A stretch of 64,000 nt of DNA, taken from Porphyrobacter sp. Its GTDB lineage: Bacteria > Pseudomonadota > Alphaproteobacteria > Sphingomonadales > Sphingomonadaceae. The notes beneath the pieces were generated by a model. The model did no database searches. It worked only from the letters and a program-made list of their open reading frames with translations, and was not told the DNA's origin. The position numbers and the translations under genes are program-made. The stretch spans positions 186,001 through 250,000 of the forward strand of contig JAPZRO010000003.1 of NCBI GenBank assembly GCA_027531395.1, in the 5' to 3' direction. Of this stretch, positions 35,142 to 46,154 are shown in pieces (the stretch's first letter is position 1; each line of letters begins with the position of its first letter).

Positions 35142-37127
35142 ATGCCCGCCTTGGTGACCCCTCCTTTCCTGAGACTCTTCGGGCCGCTCCAGATGGAGCG
35201 GGACGGGACGGCGGTTGCCCTGCCTGCCTCACGCAAGACGCGTGCGATCCTCGGCTTTCTTGCCCTCGCGCCGCGGCCAGTCAGTCGCCAGCGGCTGTGC
35301 GATATGTTCTTCGATATTCCCGACGATCCGCGTGCCGCCTTGCGCTGGAGCCTGAGCAAGATCCGTCCGGTTGTCGATGCGCCGGAGAGGGCTCGTCTGG
35401 TGGCGGAACGCGATGCCGTGCGACTGAGCCTCGATGACGCGCTGGTCGACGCCCACCAGGCACTCGCGATCGCGGCCAGACCGATCGAGCAGGCCGATCT
35501 CGAGGAATGCAAGGCCGTGCTCGACCTCATGTCGGGCGAGTTTCTCGAAGATTGCGAATTGCCCGATCGCCCCGAGTATACGGCATGGCTGGCCGCGCAG
35601 CGCCACGATTTCCAGTCGATCGCGATGCGTCTCGCTGCCCGGCTGGCGCATGCGACGGCAGGGCATGACAGGATCGCCTATCTGCGGCGCATCGTCGCGC
35701 TTGATCCGCTCGATGAAGGCGCATCGGCAGCCCTTGCGCGCGCGCTTGTCGATCTCGGCCGGCGAGACGAGGCCCACCAAGCGGTTGGGCAGGCGGAACG
35801 CCATCTGCGCCTTGCCGGGCTGGAGGCCGGCCCGGCGCTTCGCATGGCCTTGCGACCTGAGCCGCCTGCATCAGGCGACGGGCCGCCCGCCACGGCGACG
35901 GCTCCCCTGCCCGCGAGTGCGCCCGCCCCGGTCCGCACGGACGGACGGCTTGGGGTGGCGATCCTGCCGTTTCTCAATCACAGCCCCGACCAATTGCCCG
36001 AGGCGCTGGTTGACGGCCTGCTGGAATCGGCGCTCCACCTGCTGTCGAAGTTCAGCGACTTCCGGGTCATCGGCCTGTCGAAGGTGATGCAGTACAAGGG
36101 CCGGATCGGCGACCCGACCCTGACCGGCGTGGACGTCGGCGCGAGCCATCTGGTCGGCGGAAGCCTGATGGTGCGCGATGGCGTGCTGAAGATCCGCTAC
36201 CGCATCATTGCCGCGAGCGACGGCGCGCTGCTCAACAGCGGCGATGTGGAGTACGAAGGGTTCGATGCCTTCGCCCTGCTCGAAGACGCGCCCGAGCGAC
36301 TGGTTGTCCTGCTCGCGCACCACCTGAACGACATAGCACGGCGACAGGCGCTCGCCGTTCCCGATCCGGATCGCACTGCGGACGAGCATTTTCACGTTGG
36401 TGTCCATCACGGCTTCTATGCCACTCCGATCGATTACCGGGCGGCGCTCGACGCGTTCGAAAAAGGATTGAGGATCGATCCCGGCCACGGCGCGCTCAAC
36501 GCCTTTGCCGCTTGGGCCAAGGCTGGACTGGGTTTGGCCCACGATGGGGATGGACGCCGCGACGCGCTGGCGCAGGCCCATGTGGCGATGACCGCGGGGG
36601 ATTCGCAGGCGCTGGCGATCGGGGGCTGGTCGGCAGTGCATATCGCACAGGATTTCGAGCCCGCCCTGCGCGCCGTGGAAATGGCGACACGCATCAACCC
36701 GCTTTCGCGTGTGGCATGGAGTGCCAGCGCCTGGGTGCGCGCCATGGCAGGGGAAACCGAGACCCCGCTGCAACACTGGAACAACGCCGAGCGTTGCAAT
36801 CCTCTGGGCTCGAACATCGACACGACCCATTGCGGACGCGCGGTCTGCTATTGGCTGGCAGGCAGGTTCGAGGAGGCCGCCAGCTCCGCCAAGCTCGGCC
36901 TTGATCGCCAGCCAAGCCATCCGGCGGGTCATATGGCGGCTGTTGCCGCGGCGATGGAGATGGGTGATGGCGCGCGTCTCGCTGAAGCCACCCGGGCCAT
37001 GCTGCGCTTCTATCCCGATGCCCCTGACACGCCGGTGATGTCGACAATCCCGATCCGCGATCCCGATGCCAAGGGACGCCTGCTTGATAGCCTGCGAAAG
37101 GCCGTGAAGCTGGCTGCCTCGGCCTGA
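35142..37127 (+). CDS. BTAD-type transcriptional regulator with TPR effector region
   Basis: A 661-aa protein. Residues 5-100 form a SARP-like winged helix (LRLFGPLQMERDGTAVALP, RAALRWSLSKIRPVVD). A bacterial transcriptional activator domain of helical repeats follows (about 100-235). After a Pro/Ala linker, a TolB-N/FlgO-like domain (RLGVAILPFLNHSPDQLPEA, FRVIGLSK, GASHLVGGSLM) spans about 270-400. The C-terminal 260 residues are tetratricopeptide-like. The same layout is seen in CadC-like and adenylate-cyclase-associated regulators. The start has AGAGAAG upstream. It is divergent from the three-gene hydrolase set, which it probably regulates. Confidence 0.8.
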   Translation: MPALVTPPFLRLFGPLQMERDGTAVALPASRKTRAILGFLALAPRPVSRQRLCDMFFDIPDDPRAALRWSLSKIRPVVDAPERARLVAERDAVRLSLDDALVDAHQALAIAARPIEQADLEECKAVLDLMSGEFLEDCELPDRPEYTAWLAAQRHDFQSIAMRLAARLAHATAGHDRIAYLRRIVALDPLDEGASAALARALVDLGRRDEAHQAVGQAERHLRLAGLEAGPALRMALRPEPPASGDGPPATATAPLPASAPAPVRTDGRLGVAILPFLNHSPDQLPEALVDGLLESALHLLSKFSDFRVIGLSKVMQYKGRIGDPTLTGVDVGASHLVGGSLMVRDGVLKIRYRIIAASDGALLNSGDVEYEGFDAFALLEDAPERLVVLLAHHLNDIARRQALAVPDPDRTADEHFHVGVHHGFYATPIDYRAALDAFEKGLRIDPGHGALNAFAAWAKAGLGLAHDGDGRRDALAQAHVAMTAGDSQALAIGGWSAVHIAQDFEPALRAVEMATRINPLSRVAWSASAWVRAMAGETETPLQHWNNAERCNPLGSNIDTTHCGRAVCYWLAGRFEEAASSAKLGLDRQPSHPAGHMAAVAAAMEMGDGARLAEATRAMLRFYPDAPDTPVMSTIPIRDPDAKGRLLDSLRKAVKLAASA

Positions 37128-37134
37128 GCCACCC

Positions 37135-38706
<1,572 letters not shown>

Positions 38707-38865
38707 TCAAGCCAGTCTTAAACAAGGGAAACGCGATCTACCTTACGCGAGCCGGGCGAGCAGCAGCGCAATATCGTCAGCGACCTGAGGGCCCGGGGCA
38801 AGCAGCCTCCGGCGGGTCAGGGACAAGGCACCGGTTCGCATATCGCGGGCTCCTTCCTGCCTTTT

Positions 38866-39591
38866 TCAACCGTCGTCGCGCCCGAGGTCGCTTTCGGCCG
38901 GATCCCACAGGATCCCGAGCGCCAGCGCCGCCAGCACGATGGCACGGCGGGTCGATGCGTCGGCTTCTGGCGCGACGCGAAGCACCGGAGTTCCGTTGAG
39001 CTCGACCGCCCCCACAGGAACATCGTCCTGGGTGAACACGTAACCGATCGGGCTCGCCGTTTCGATCGGCGAGCCGTCGATCCGGTGCCGCGAGGCGATC
39101 CCGAGGATCACCCGGTCAAAGGCAATCTCGCCCCGTCGGGACTGGCGCATCAGCATGTCCGCCACGCCGCGGCGGGATTGCTGCACCTCGAACCTCGCCG
39201 GAAGCGTCCGGCCTTCGTGCAGGAAGCGGCACTGGTAGGCCATGGGCTCGGGATCGAAGCTGACGATCTCGAAGGTGATGGTGCGCATCCGCACCGCGCA
39301 ATCGGCCTCGACCGACCCGTTGAAGTCCGGTCCGCTGACCGTGAACGCGACCGTGCCCGAGCGGCGCTCGTCAATCGCATCGAACAGGGCAAGACGCGTG
39401 TCGGAACGGCGGAAGGAAACCGCGTAAGGCCCTGCAAGGAAACTGCCCTTCTGCCCCCCGCCGATACCCTCGAAAGCGAGGCCGGGCGCAGCTGACAGCG
39501 GCGCTGGCAGAGCCATGCGGGCAGGCTCCAGCGCACATCCGCTCAATGCGGCAGCGAGCACGACCGCGCCAAGACGGGATAGAACGTTCAT
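38866..39591 (-). CDS. Lipoprotein, paralogue of the exported protein encoded at 34252-34971
   Basis: A 241-aa protein with a lipobox (VVLAAALSGCALEP), so it is membrane-anchored in the periplasm. TVAFTVSGPDFNGSVEADCA, YQCRFLHEGRTLPARFEV, GYVFTQDDVPVGAVELNG and RAIVLAALALGILWDP align block for block with the paralogue; the two cysteines of the middle domain are conserved. AGGAAGGATCTCGCG precedes the ATG. Function is unknown. Two diverged copies within 5 kb point to an old duplication. Confidence 0.78.
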   Translation of the reverse strand: MNVLSRLGAVVLAAALSGCALEPARMALPAPLSAAPGLAFEGIGGGQKGSFLAGPYAVSFRRSDTRLALFDAIDERRSGTVAFTVSGPDFNGSVEADCAVRMRTITFEIVSFDPEPMAYQCRFLHEGRTLPARFEVQQSRRGVADMLMRQSRRGEIAFDRVILGIASRHRIDGSPIETASPIGYVFTQDDVPVGAVELNGTPVLRVAPEADASTRRAIVLAALALGILWDPAESDLGRDDG

Positions 39592-39674
39592 CGCGAGATC
39601 CTTCCTATTGCCGGAAGCCGAAGTGGCCCGCGCGGTGCATCAGGGACGAGCCCCGGCACCGCGCGGGCCGGCCT

Positions 39675-40301
39675 TCAGAACTGCAGGGCCAGGCCCGCGG
39701 TCAGACCATGCCGGTGATAGGCATCGCCATCGGCATAGGTGTAGGCGCCGCGCAGCGTGAACTGTTCGGACAGCGCCACCTCGACACCGGCCCCGATGGT
39801 CCACAGGTCCTCGTCGAAGCTGAAGTTCTGCACCGTCGGGGTGCAGTTGTTGCAGGGCTTGGCGCGCCGGGTGGTCGTGGCGTCGACTTCGAAGCGCTCC
39901 CAGCCGCCAGCCGCGTAGACGAGCACATTGTCCGACACGAGGCGACCGAAGCGCAGGTTCGCGCCGATCTGGCGATCGATCCCGACCACCGCCGTTTCGG
40001 TGAAGGTCGCGGTGTCGCGCACCTCGGTCCCGTCGGCAGTGCTCTCGCCGAAGCTGACTTCCGGTGCGAGCACCCAGTTCTCGCCGAGCCGGATGTTCCA
40101 GCCGGCATAGGCCTTGTAGGTCGCGCCGGACAGGTCATCCGAATAGTCTTCGTATCCTGCCGCGACCCCGACGTAGGGGCCATCGAAGGTTTCCGCCTGG
40201 GCGACCGATGCATTGCCGAGCAGAATTGCCGCAATGGTCGTGGCGGTGACGCCCATGCTCGCCTTTGCGAACTGCGCGCCTTCCGTGTTTGTGCGTGTCA
40301 T
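39675..40301 (-). CDS. Outer-membrane beta-barrel protein (opacity/OmpA-barrel type)
   Basis: A 208-aa protein with a signal peptide (SMGVTATTIAAILLGNASVAQA). The mature part has alternating aromatic strands: GPYVGVAAGYEDYSDD at the start, YKAYAGWNIRLGENWVLAPEV, ENVLVYAAGGWERFEV-like strands, and the end HRHGLTAGLALQF, with the terminal Phe recognised by the Bam machinery. A CNNC loop at about 145 may be a disulphide. The size suits an eight-stranded barrel. The ATG at 40301 is preferred; the 64 preceding in-frame residues are not a signal sequence. It lies 201 bases downstream of the autotransporter on the same strand. Confidence 0.8.
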   Translation of the reverse strand: MTRTNTEGAQFAKASMGVTATTIAAILLGNASVAQAETFDGPYVGVAAGYEDYSDDLSGATYKAYAGWNIRLGENWVLAPEVSFGESTADGTEVRDTATFTETAVVGIDRQIGANLRFGRLVSDNVLVYAAGGWERFEVDATTTRRAKPCNNCTPTVQNFSFDEDLWTIGAGVEVALSEQFTLRGAYTYADGDAYHRHGLTAGLALQF

Positions 40302-40502
40302 TGTTGTTTCTCCAATCATGCCAAAAGGGCAAACCGGCTGACCCGGACCGAGCCAGCCTTTCGCCCCTGTGAGGAGGCTTTTGCAGCCGACGCGTTGGAG
40401 AGCCCGTTTGTAGAAGCGTTGAAACGTCGTTGTCGCGGAGATTGCGGCGCTGGCCATGATCGAACCGGCAGGTAACGACCGTGAGGCCGGCACCCGCGCG
40501 CG

Positions 40503-43500
40503 TCACCAGCCGAAGCGAAGCGATGCGCGTAGGCTATAGCCAATCTGGCCGAATTGCTGTTCGAGCCCGACCTCGCCGGCGATCTTGTAGGATCCGTCCC
40601 CGCCCAGCGCGCGGGCGCGGGCGAACCAACCGCTGTCGCGGCTTTCGGGGGTGAGGGTGAATTCGTCTCCGTCACCGTAGCGCGCGACAGTTTCGCCGAG
40701 ATCGCTTGTCAGCAGCTGGCGCCAGCCGCCCTCTGCCTCGATCCGGAACCACGCCTTGTCACGCGCCTGCATACCCCACAGGTCGGCCCCGACAGTGAGA
40801 CCGGCATTGAGCGCCAGCTCCTCGGACGAACGCCCCTCGACCGTAAGGCCAAGCGCGTCCCCGCCGCCTTCTTCCTCGTAGCCATCCTCCGACAGGCGCA
40901 GGTAGTCGAGCACCAGCGAGGGCCGGAAGAAGAAGAACTGGCTACCGCCCTCGATCGACACGCCGCCGCTGGCCGAGACGAAATCGCCGCTCCAGTCGCG
41001 GGTGATGGTGTAATCGACAGCGTCTTCGCCGGTGCCGCCCACGAAGCGGCGCGAGCCGGAGTAGTCGGAGGTTCCGAGGCCGGCACGGGCGAAAGCGATG
41101 ACAGGGCCGAACTTGCCGCGCCAATGCGCGCCGACCTCGTAGCTGTCGCCCAGCACCGAGTTCTCGAAGGCGCCCTTGTGCTTGCTCCACAGCCAGCTGC
41201 CGGTGATCCCGAAGGCGCCGATGCCGGTGAGATATTCGAGCCCGCCGCGGAGGCCCAGTCCGCTGAGATCGAACTCGGCCGAATCCCCGCGTTCCTTGTT
41301 GGCGTTCCAGTTGGCGAAGTCGGCGATGATCCGCAGCTTGCCTTCCTCGTCGAACGGCGCGGAAGGATCCATGAAGTGCCGGTCGAAACTGCGCAGACCC
41401 TGGCTCAGCCCTTCGAAGGTGCCGCCCGCGTGATCAGGCAGGGTCTGTGCGACAAAGGCCTGAAACAGCTCGCCATTGCCGATCGCCAGGAAGATGTCGG
41501 CCACGTCCTCGTCTTCGGCGAGCGCGACATAGAGCTTGTCGAAGGCGGCCGCTTCGGAGGCGTTGAGGCCGAGATCGGCCGTTGCCTTGCGGCTGATCGC
41601 GACGTTTACGTTGTTGCCGGACACGGCCAGCGTCGCCTTGTACATGAAAGGCACCAGCGCGCTGTCGGCGGTCAGATCGCTGGCACCCGTCAGTGTGCCG
41701 GCGCTGAGCACCGTGAACGTGCCTTCGGCATTGGTGATGTCGGCCAGACGCACCGCGATCTTCGCGCCCTTGGCGAAGGCAGCTGTGCCGGTCACCGTGA
41801 TGGCCGTGCTGTCATTGGCGGCCCCGCCCACGGTCGCGCCGATGATGCCGGTCGCTCCGACATCGAGCGAGGCGATGGTGGTCGGCCCGGTGAGCGAGAG
41901 CGTTCCGCCGCCGACCTTGACCGCGACGTTCTGCGCGCCGGTCAGCCGCCCCGAGAACACGGCCGTGTTGGCGATGTCGAGCACCCCTGCGCCGCCGCCG
42001 AACGCCGCCGTGCCGCTGAACACCGCGGTGTTGGCGAGTTCCAGCCGGTCGGCCTCGCCGCCGAACGTCGCGGTGCCGGTGAACACGGCGTCGCCCTTCA
42101 GCGCCATGCGGTCCACCCCTGCGCCGAAGGTGACATTGCCAGTGACCTTGCCATCGGCGATGTCGAGCAGGTCGGCGCCGCTGCCGAAGCGGATGTCGCC
42201 GGTGATCGACGGGGCGGTGACCCCGGCGGCGACCGCGGTCTGACGGATCACCGTGTCGGAGGTGCGCGCCGAGAGGTCGATCGCGATGTTGCGGGTGGAG
42301 GTCGCCTCGGCTCCGGTGGCGGTGATCGCGCCGCTGTTCTCGATCAGGCCGAGCGTGCCCGAACGGTCGAGGATGGCATAGGCGGTGCCGTCCTTGATGG
42401 TGTTGGCGGTGATCGTCTTGGAATTCTTCAGCACCGGCAGCGATGCACCTTGGCCGATCAGCACCGCAGTCGCCTGTCCGGTGGTGGTGCCGGTGACGGT
42501 TGCCGAGATGGTGCCGGCGTTGCGCAGTTCGGGCAGAGTCGTGCCTGCCGCGACGTCGAGGCCGGTGGCATTGGCATTGCGGGCCGCACCGGCAATGGTG
42601 CCGTTGTTGATCATCCCGCCCGCGACCGTCACATTGCCGCCGCGCCCGCCGAGCCGGAAGCCGGTGCCGTTGACGCCGGCATAAACCCCGTCGCCGAGCA
42701 CTGATCCGGCCAGAATGATGCCGAACTGGCTCGGCGTGCCCTCGGTCGCGCCGATGGTGATGGCACGGTCCGCCGCACCGATCTGCACGGCAGGCGCGCT
42801 GCCATAGGCGATGATCTTGGCATTGCCTTCCTTGGCATCCTCGATCCCGTCCTTGTCCTCGTCATTGTCGCCCGCGACGGCATCGGCGGGGGCGACCTCG
42901 AAGATGATCCCCTTGGCGACATTGCCTTCGATCACCAGTGCGCTGCCGCCTTGCAGCAGGTCGTCGGCGTCGAGCTTGGAAGGATCGGACGGGGCGGGTA
43001 CGGTGCGATAGCCGCTGACCGTGATCGCGCTCTGGACGCGCAGCGCGCCGCCGAGATTTCCGCCTAGCACCGCCCCCTGCGCGCCTTGGCCGCGCACGCC
43101 GATCTCGCCGGCGAGCCGGACATTGCCCGAGACATCGCCGAGCGCGACCCCGACCGACTGGTTGCCGATCACCGAAGTCTTGCCATCATGGGTGACTGCG
43201 CCGGTGATCGGCCCTGTCGCGCGGATCCCGGCCGACTGGTTGCCTTCGACCACGATCGTGCCCGAATGGACGAGATTGCCGGTCAGCCCGCCGTCGATGC
43301 GGATCGCCGCGCGGCCCGTGCCGATCGCGAACGGCCCGTCGAGATCGCCGTCATTGTCGCTGTCGGTCGGGTTGTAGGTCTCGTCGATGGTGATGGTGCC
43401 GGTGTTGGTCACGTCGGCCGTGCGCGGTCCGGAGACGAGGATACCGCTGGCGTTGTCGGCATTGGTGACGGTGATCTTGCCGGCATTGGTGATGTCGTTG

Positions 43501-43706
43501 TTGCTGTCGACGGTCACTGCGGCGCCGCCGGTCACGGTGACGGAGCCGGCGGTGTCGATCCTCACGTCGGCCGGCTGGCCGTTATTGGCGGTCGCGGTCT
43601 GCACCGGGGTGGTGCGCGCGGTGTTGATGACGGTCTGCGCGGCGAGCGGCTGGGCGATGGCGGCGAGCGCGGTGCCGGCGAGCAGCGAACGAATGATCGG
43701 GGTCAT
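40503..43706 (-). CDS. Autotransporter (type Va) with a beta-helical passenger
   Basis: A 1067-aa surface protein. The signal peptide is IIRSLLAGTALAAIAQPLAAQ. The passenger (about 25-760) has repetitive N-x-G-T-I strands (TNTGTITIDE, NAGTISATVTG, SGAITATGAEA) that suggest a right-handed beta-helix. Two acidic DxDxDG loops (DSDNDGDLDG and DNDEDKDGIED) look like calcium sites. The C-terminal autotransporter barrel (about 800-1067) ends in SLRASLRFGW with a terminal aromatic. GGAGGAAGACC precedes the ATG. It is 86 bases downstream of the STN-type TBDR gene, so it may be part of the sigma/FecR-controlled transcript. Confidence 0.88.
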   Translation of the reverse strand: MTPIIRSLLAGTALAAIAQPLAAQTVINTARTTPVQTATANNGQPADVRIDTAGSVTVTGGAAVTVDSNNDITNAGKITVTNADNASGILVSGPRTADVTNTGTITIDETYNPTDSDNDGDLDGPFAIGTGRAAIRIDGGLTGNLVHSGTIVVEGNQSAGIRATGPITGAVTHDGKTSVIGNQSVGVALGDVSGNVRLAGEIGVRGQGAQGAVLGGNLGGALRVQSAITVSGYRTVPAPSDPSKLDADDLLQGGSALVIEGNVAKGIIFEVAPADAVAGDNDEDKDGIEDAKEGNAKIIAYGSAPAVQIGAADRAITIGATEGTPSQFGIILAGSVLGDGVYAGVNGTGFRLGGRGGNVTVAGGMINNGTIAGAARNANATGLDVAAGTTLPELRNAGTISATVTGTTTGQATAVLIGQGASLPVLKNSKTITANTIKDGTAYAILDRSGTLGLIENSGAITATGAEATSTRNIAIDLSARTSDTVIRQTAVAAGVTAPSITGDIRFGSGADLLDIADGKVTGNVTFGAGVDRMALKGDAVFTGTATFGGEADRLELANTAVFSGTAAFGGGAGVLDIANTAVFSGRLTGAQNVAVKVGGGTLSLTGPTTIASLDVGATGIIGATVGGAANDSTAITVTGTAAFAKGAKIAVRLADITNAEGTFTVLSAGTLTGASDLTADSALVPFMYKATLAVSGNNVNVAISRKATADLGLNASEAAAFDKLYVALAEDEDVADIFLAIGNGELFQAFVAQTLPDHAGGTFEGLSQGLRSFDRHFMDPSAPFDEEGKLRIIADFANWNANKERGDSAEFDLSGLGLRGGLEYLTGIGAFGITGSWLWSKHKGAFENSVLGDSYEVGAHWRGKFGPVIAFARAGLGTSDYSGSRRFVGGTGEDAVDYTITRDWSGDFVSASGGVSIEGGSQFFFFRPSLVLDYLRLSEDGYEEEGGGDALGLTVEGRSSEELALNAGLTVGADLWGMQARDKAWFRIEAEGGWRQLLTSDLGETVARYGDGDEFTLTPESRDSGWFARARALGGDGSYKIAGEVGLEQQFGQIGYSLRASLRFGW

Positions 43707-43792
43707 TTAGGGTCTTCCTCCTGGTCCTTCGCAGGGAAAGACGGAGGCCTCGCGCGGCGACCTTGGAGCGGCAGCGAAAAAACCCGGGCGGC

Positions 43793-46150
43793 TCAGAAGC
43801 GGCTGTCGAACCCGATCCGGATGGTGCGCGGCTGGAGCGGGGTGATCTGCTCGCGTCCGGTCGCAAACGGGGTGCCGAGCGCGAAGCGGTTGCCCTCGGC
43901 ACCCGCGAGATTGGTGAGCGCGAGGCTCAGCCCGGCCTTGTCGCGTCCGAAACGCATCACGATGCCGCTGTCGAGGTAATCGCCCTGCAGGTCGCCCAGT
44001 TCGGGCCCGATCCCGAGCCGCGACTTGCCGACATAGGCGGCCCAGGCATCAAGCTCGAGCCGGGTGCCGCCGGCGAATTCGCGTCGCCATGCAAGTCCTG
44101 CCCGGCCGGAGAAACGGGCGATGTTGGGAATGCGCGAGACACGATCGAGCGCCGCCACCGCCGGCTCGTCGACATCGCTATCGTTGATCGTCGCGCCGAA
44201 TTCGCCGCGCAGGCCTTCGAGGATGCGGACAGAGCCCGAAAGGCTCGCCGCCCAGATCGTGCCATCGCCGATATTGGCGGTGGTCGGCAAGCCGGCGTCG
44301 TCGATGAAATCGGCCTGGATGTCGCGCCAGCGGGTGTAGGAGATGCTCCACCCGATGTCGAAATCGCCGCGCCCCGGGAGACCCCAGCCGCCGCCCAGTT
44401 CCACCGTGCGGGCATGGTCGGAACGGAACTGCCGCACGAAATCGCCGGCCACCGCCAGCCCGCCGGGGCGGAATCCCTCCTGGTAGCGCAGATAGGCGCG
44501 GCCACTGGTACCGATATCGGCGAGCAGCGCGACCGACGGCAGGATCGCGGTTTCGCGGCGCTCGGCCGTGATCGCCGCACCGGCGAGGGCCACTGACCGG
44601 ACGACGTCCTCGCCCGCACCTCCCAGTTCGACATTGGTGACACGCAGGCCGGCCGAGAGGGTCAGCGCTGGGGCGATGCGGTAACTCGCCTCGCCATAGC
44701 CGGTGATCTCGAACACGGTGTTGCGCACCCCGGTGCTGGCGAGCTGCGCGCCTTCCGGTCCGAGCGCGCGGGTGAGAGTGGTGCGGTTGTCGACGAGGCT
44801 GGTGCCGAGCACCCAGCCGAAATCGCCGGTCAGCGGCTGCCACAACCGCGTCTCGTTGGCGATCATGCGGGTCTCGTTGCGCTGCACGAACAGCTGCGGC
44901 GCCTCTCCTGGCGCCGTGGCATCGTAGCGTTCGGACAGGTCCTGCCCGCTGATGCCGGTAGAGGTCTTGAAGCGCAGCGCGCCGAGCCGGCCGGTCACCA
45001 CCAGCTGCGCCTGGCCATACTCGGCACGCGAACCTTCGACGACCCGCGCCGAATTGACCAGCCGCGCGCCGCGGCGATCGGCATACTGGCTGTCCTCGGC
45101 CTCGGTGTCCTGGCCGACCACGATCACGTCTGCGGTCCAGTCCGGGCCGAGCGCCAGCCGCAGCGCCGCGCGGCCCGAGAGGATGCGGGTGCGGTTGACG
45201 TCGCGCGCGCCGAGGAGCGGCTTGTCGATATAGCCCCCCAGCGTTGCGGCATCGAGATTGGCGCGCAGGGTCGCCGTCTCGCCGGCAAGCGGCAGGTTGA
45301 GCGTGGCGTGGAGATCGCCGCCCGGCTCGCCGTCGGTGATCGCGCTCGCCCCGCCCGAAATGGTGAGGCTGGCCTCGCCCGGCTCGGGTGCGCGCGGCAC
45401 AAGTCGGATGATCCCGCCGAGCGAACCGGCGCCATAGAGCGTGCCTTGCGGCCCTTCGAGGATCTCGACCCGCTCCATGTCCGACAGGCGCAGATCGGGA
45501 TCGGGGGCGTTGTAGGACAGGCGCAGGTCGCCGAGATATTGCCCGACGGTCGCCTGGGTCGGACCGGTGAAGCTCGAATCCGCGATGCCGCGGATGAACA
45601 GCTTGTTGCGCCCGCTGCCGAGATAGGTCGAGCTGACCGCGGCGCTGCGCTGGGTGATGCGTTCGGTCCCGCCGACGCCGCCGCGTTCGAGCGCCGCGCC
45701 GTCGATCAGTGTCGCCTGGGCGGCGAGATCGGTGAGCGCGAGGTCGCGCTTGCTGGCGGTGACGGTGATCGGCTGGCCTTGGGTCTCGGGCGGGGGCGCG
45801 GCGACGACCCGGGCCGGAGCGGGGGCGCGGGGCGTGCCGCGCGTGGGTGAAGGTGGGGGAGCAGATACCAGCCGCCATGCACCCGGGCCGACCCGGATCG
45901 CCCTGAGGCCGCTTGCGCGGGCGAGCTTCTGCACCGCTGCGGCGGCATCCATGCGCCCGTTGATGCCCGGCACCCGTTTACGCGCGAGGCTCCGGTCGGC
46001 GATGACGATGCTCGAATCCGTCGCGCGCGCCACAGCGATCGCGACCTCGGACAGCGGGCCTGCCGGCACCGCCAGATCGGCGTCACGCGCCGACGCCGGC
46101 GCAGCCAGCACGAGCGATGCGATCGCGGCCAGAGGTGCGAAGGGTTTCAT
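43793..46150 (-). CDS. FecA-type TonB-dependent receptor with N-terminal STN signalling domain
   Basis: A 785-aa outer-membrane receptor. After the signal peptide (FAPLAAIASLVLAAPASA), residues 25-100 are an STN domain (VPAGPLSEVAIAVARATDSS, VQKLARASGLRAIRVG), which contacts the FecR anti-sigma factor. The TonB box region is QPITVTASKRDLALTD, the plug has MERVEILEGPQGTLYGAGSLGG, and the barrel ends in TIRIGFDSRF. The fecR gene ends 4 bases upstream and an ECF sigma gene precedes that, a classic cell-surface signalling set. The substrate is unknown; the Pro-rich linker between STN and plug is unusually long. Confidence 0.92.
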   Translation of the reverse strand: MKPFAPLAAIASLVLAAPASARDADLAVPAGPLSEVAIAVARATDSSIVIADRSLARKRVPGINGRMDAAAAVQKLARASGLRAIRVGPGAWRLVSAPPPSPTRGTPRAPAPARVVAAPPPETQGQPITVTASKRDLALTDLAAQATLIDGAALERGGVGGTERITQRSAAVSSTYLGSGRNKLFIRGIADSSFTGPTQATVGQYLGDLRLSYNAPDPDLRLSDMERVEILEGPQGTLYGAGSLGGIIRLVPRAPEPGEASLTISGGASAITDGEPGGDLHATLNLPLAGETATLRANLDAATLGGYIDKPLLGARDVNRTRILSGRAALRLALGPDWTADVIVVGQDTEAEDSQYADRRGARLVNSARVVEGSRAEYGQAQLVVTGRLGALRFKTSTGISGQDLSERYDATAPGEAPQLFVQRNETRMIANETRLWQPLTGDFGWVLGTSLVDNRTTLTRALGPEGAQLASTGVRNTVFEITGYGEASYRIAPALTLSAGLRVTNVELGGAGEDVVRSVALAGAAITAERRETAILPSVALLADIGTSGRAYLRYQEGFRPGGLAVAGDFVRQFRSDHARTVELGGGWGLPGRGDFDIGWSISYTRWRDIQADFIDDAGLPTTANIGDGTIWAASLSGSVRILEGLRGEFGATINDSDVDEPAVAALDRVSRIPNIARFSGRAGLAWRREFAGGTRLELDAWAAYVGKSRLGIGPELGDLQGDYLDSGIVMRFGRDKAGLSLALTNLAGAEGNRFALGTPFATGREQITPLQPRTIRIGFDSRF

Positions 46151-46154
46151 CGGA

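Noticed and set aside
40554..42704. 716-codon plus-strand frame opposite the autotransporter
   Set aside because: Mirror of a repetitive GC-rich passenger. Composition is typical of a shadow frame.
43793..45878. Alternative minus-strand frame of over 560 codons inside the STN-type receptor gene
   Set aside because: Arg/Pro/Ala-rich with no domain. The overlapping frame is a complete TBDR.
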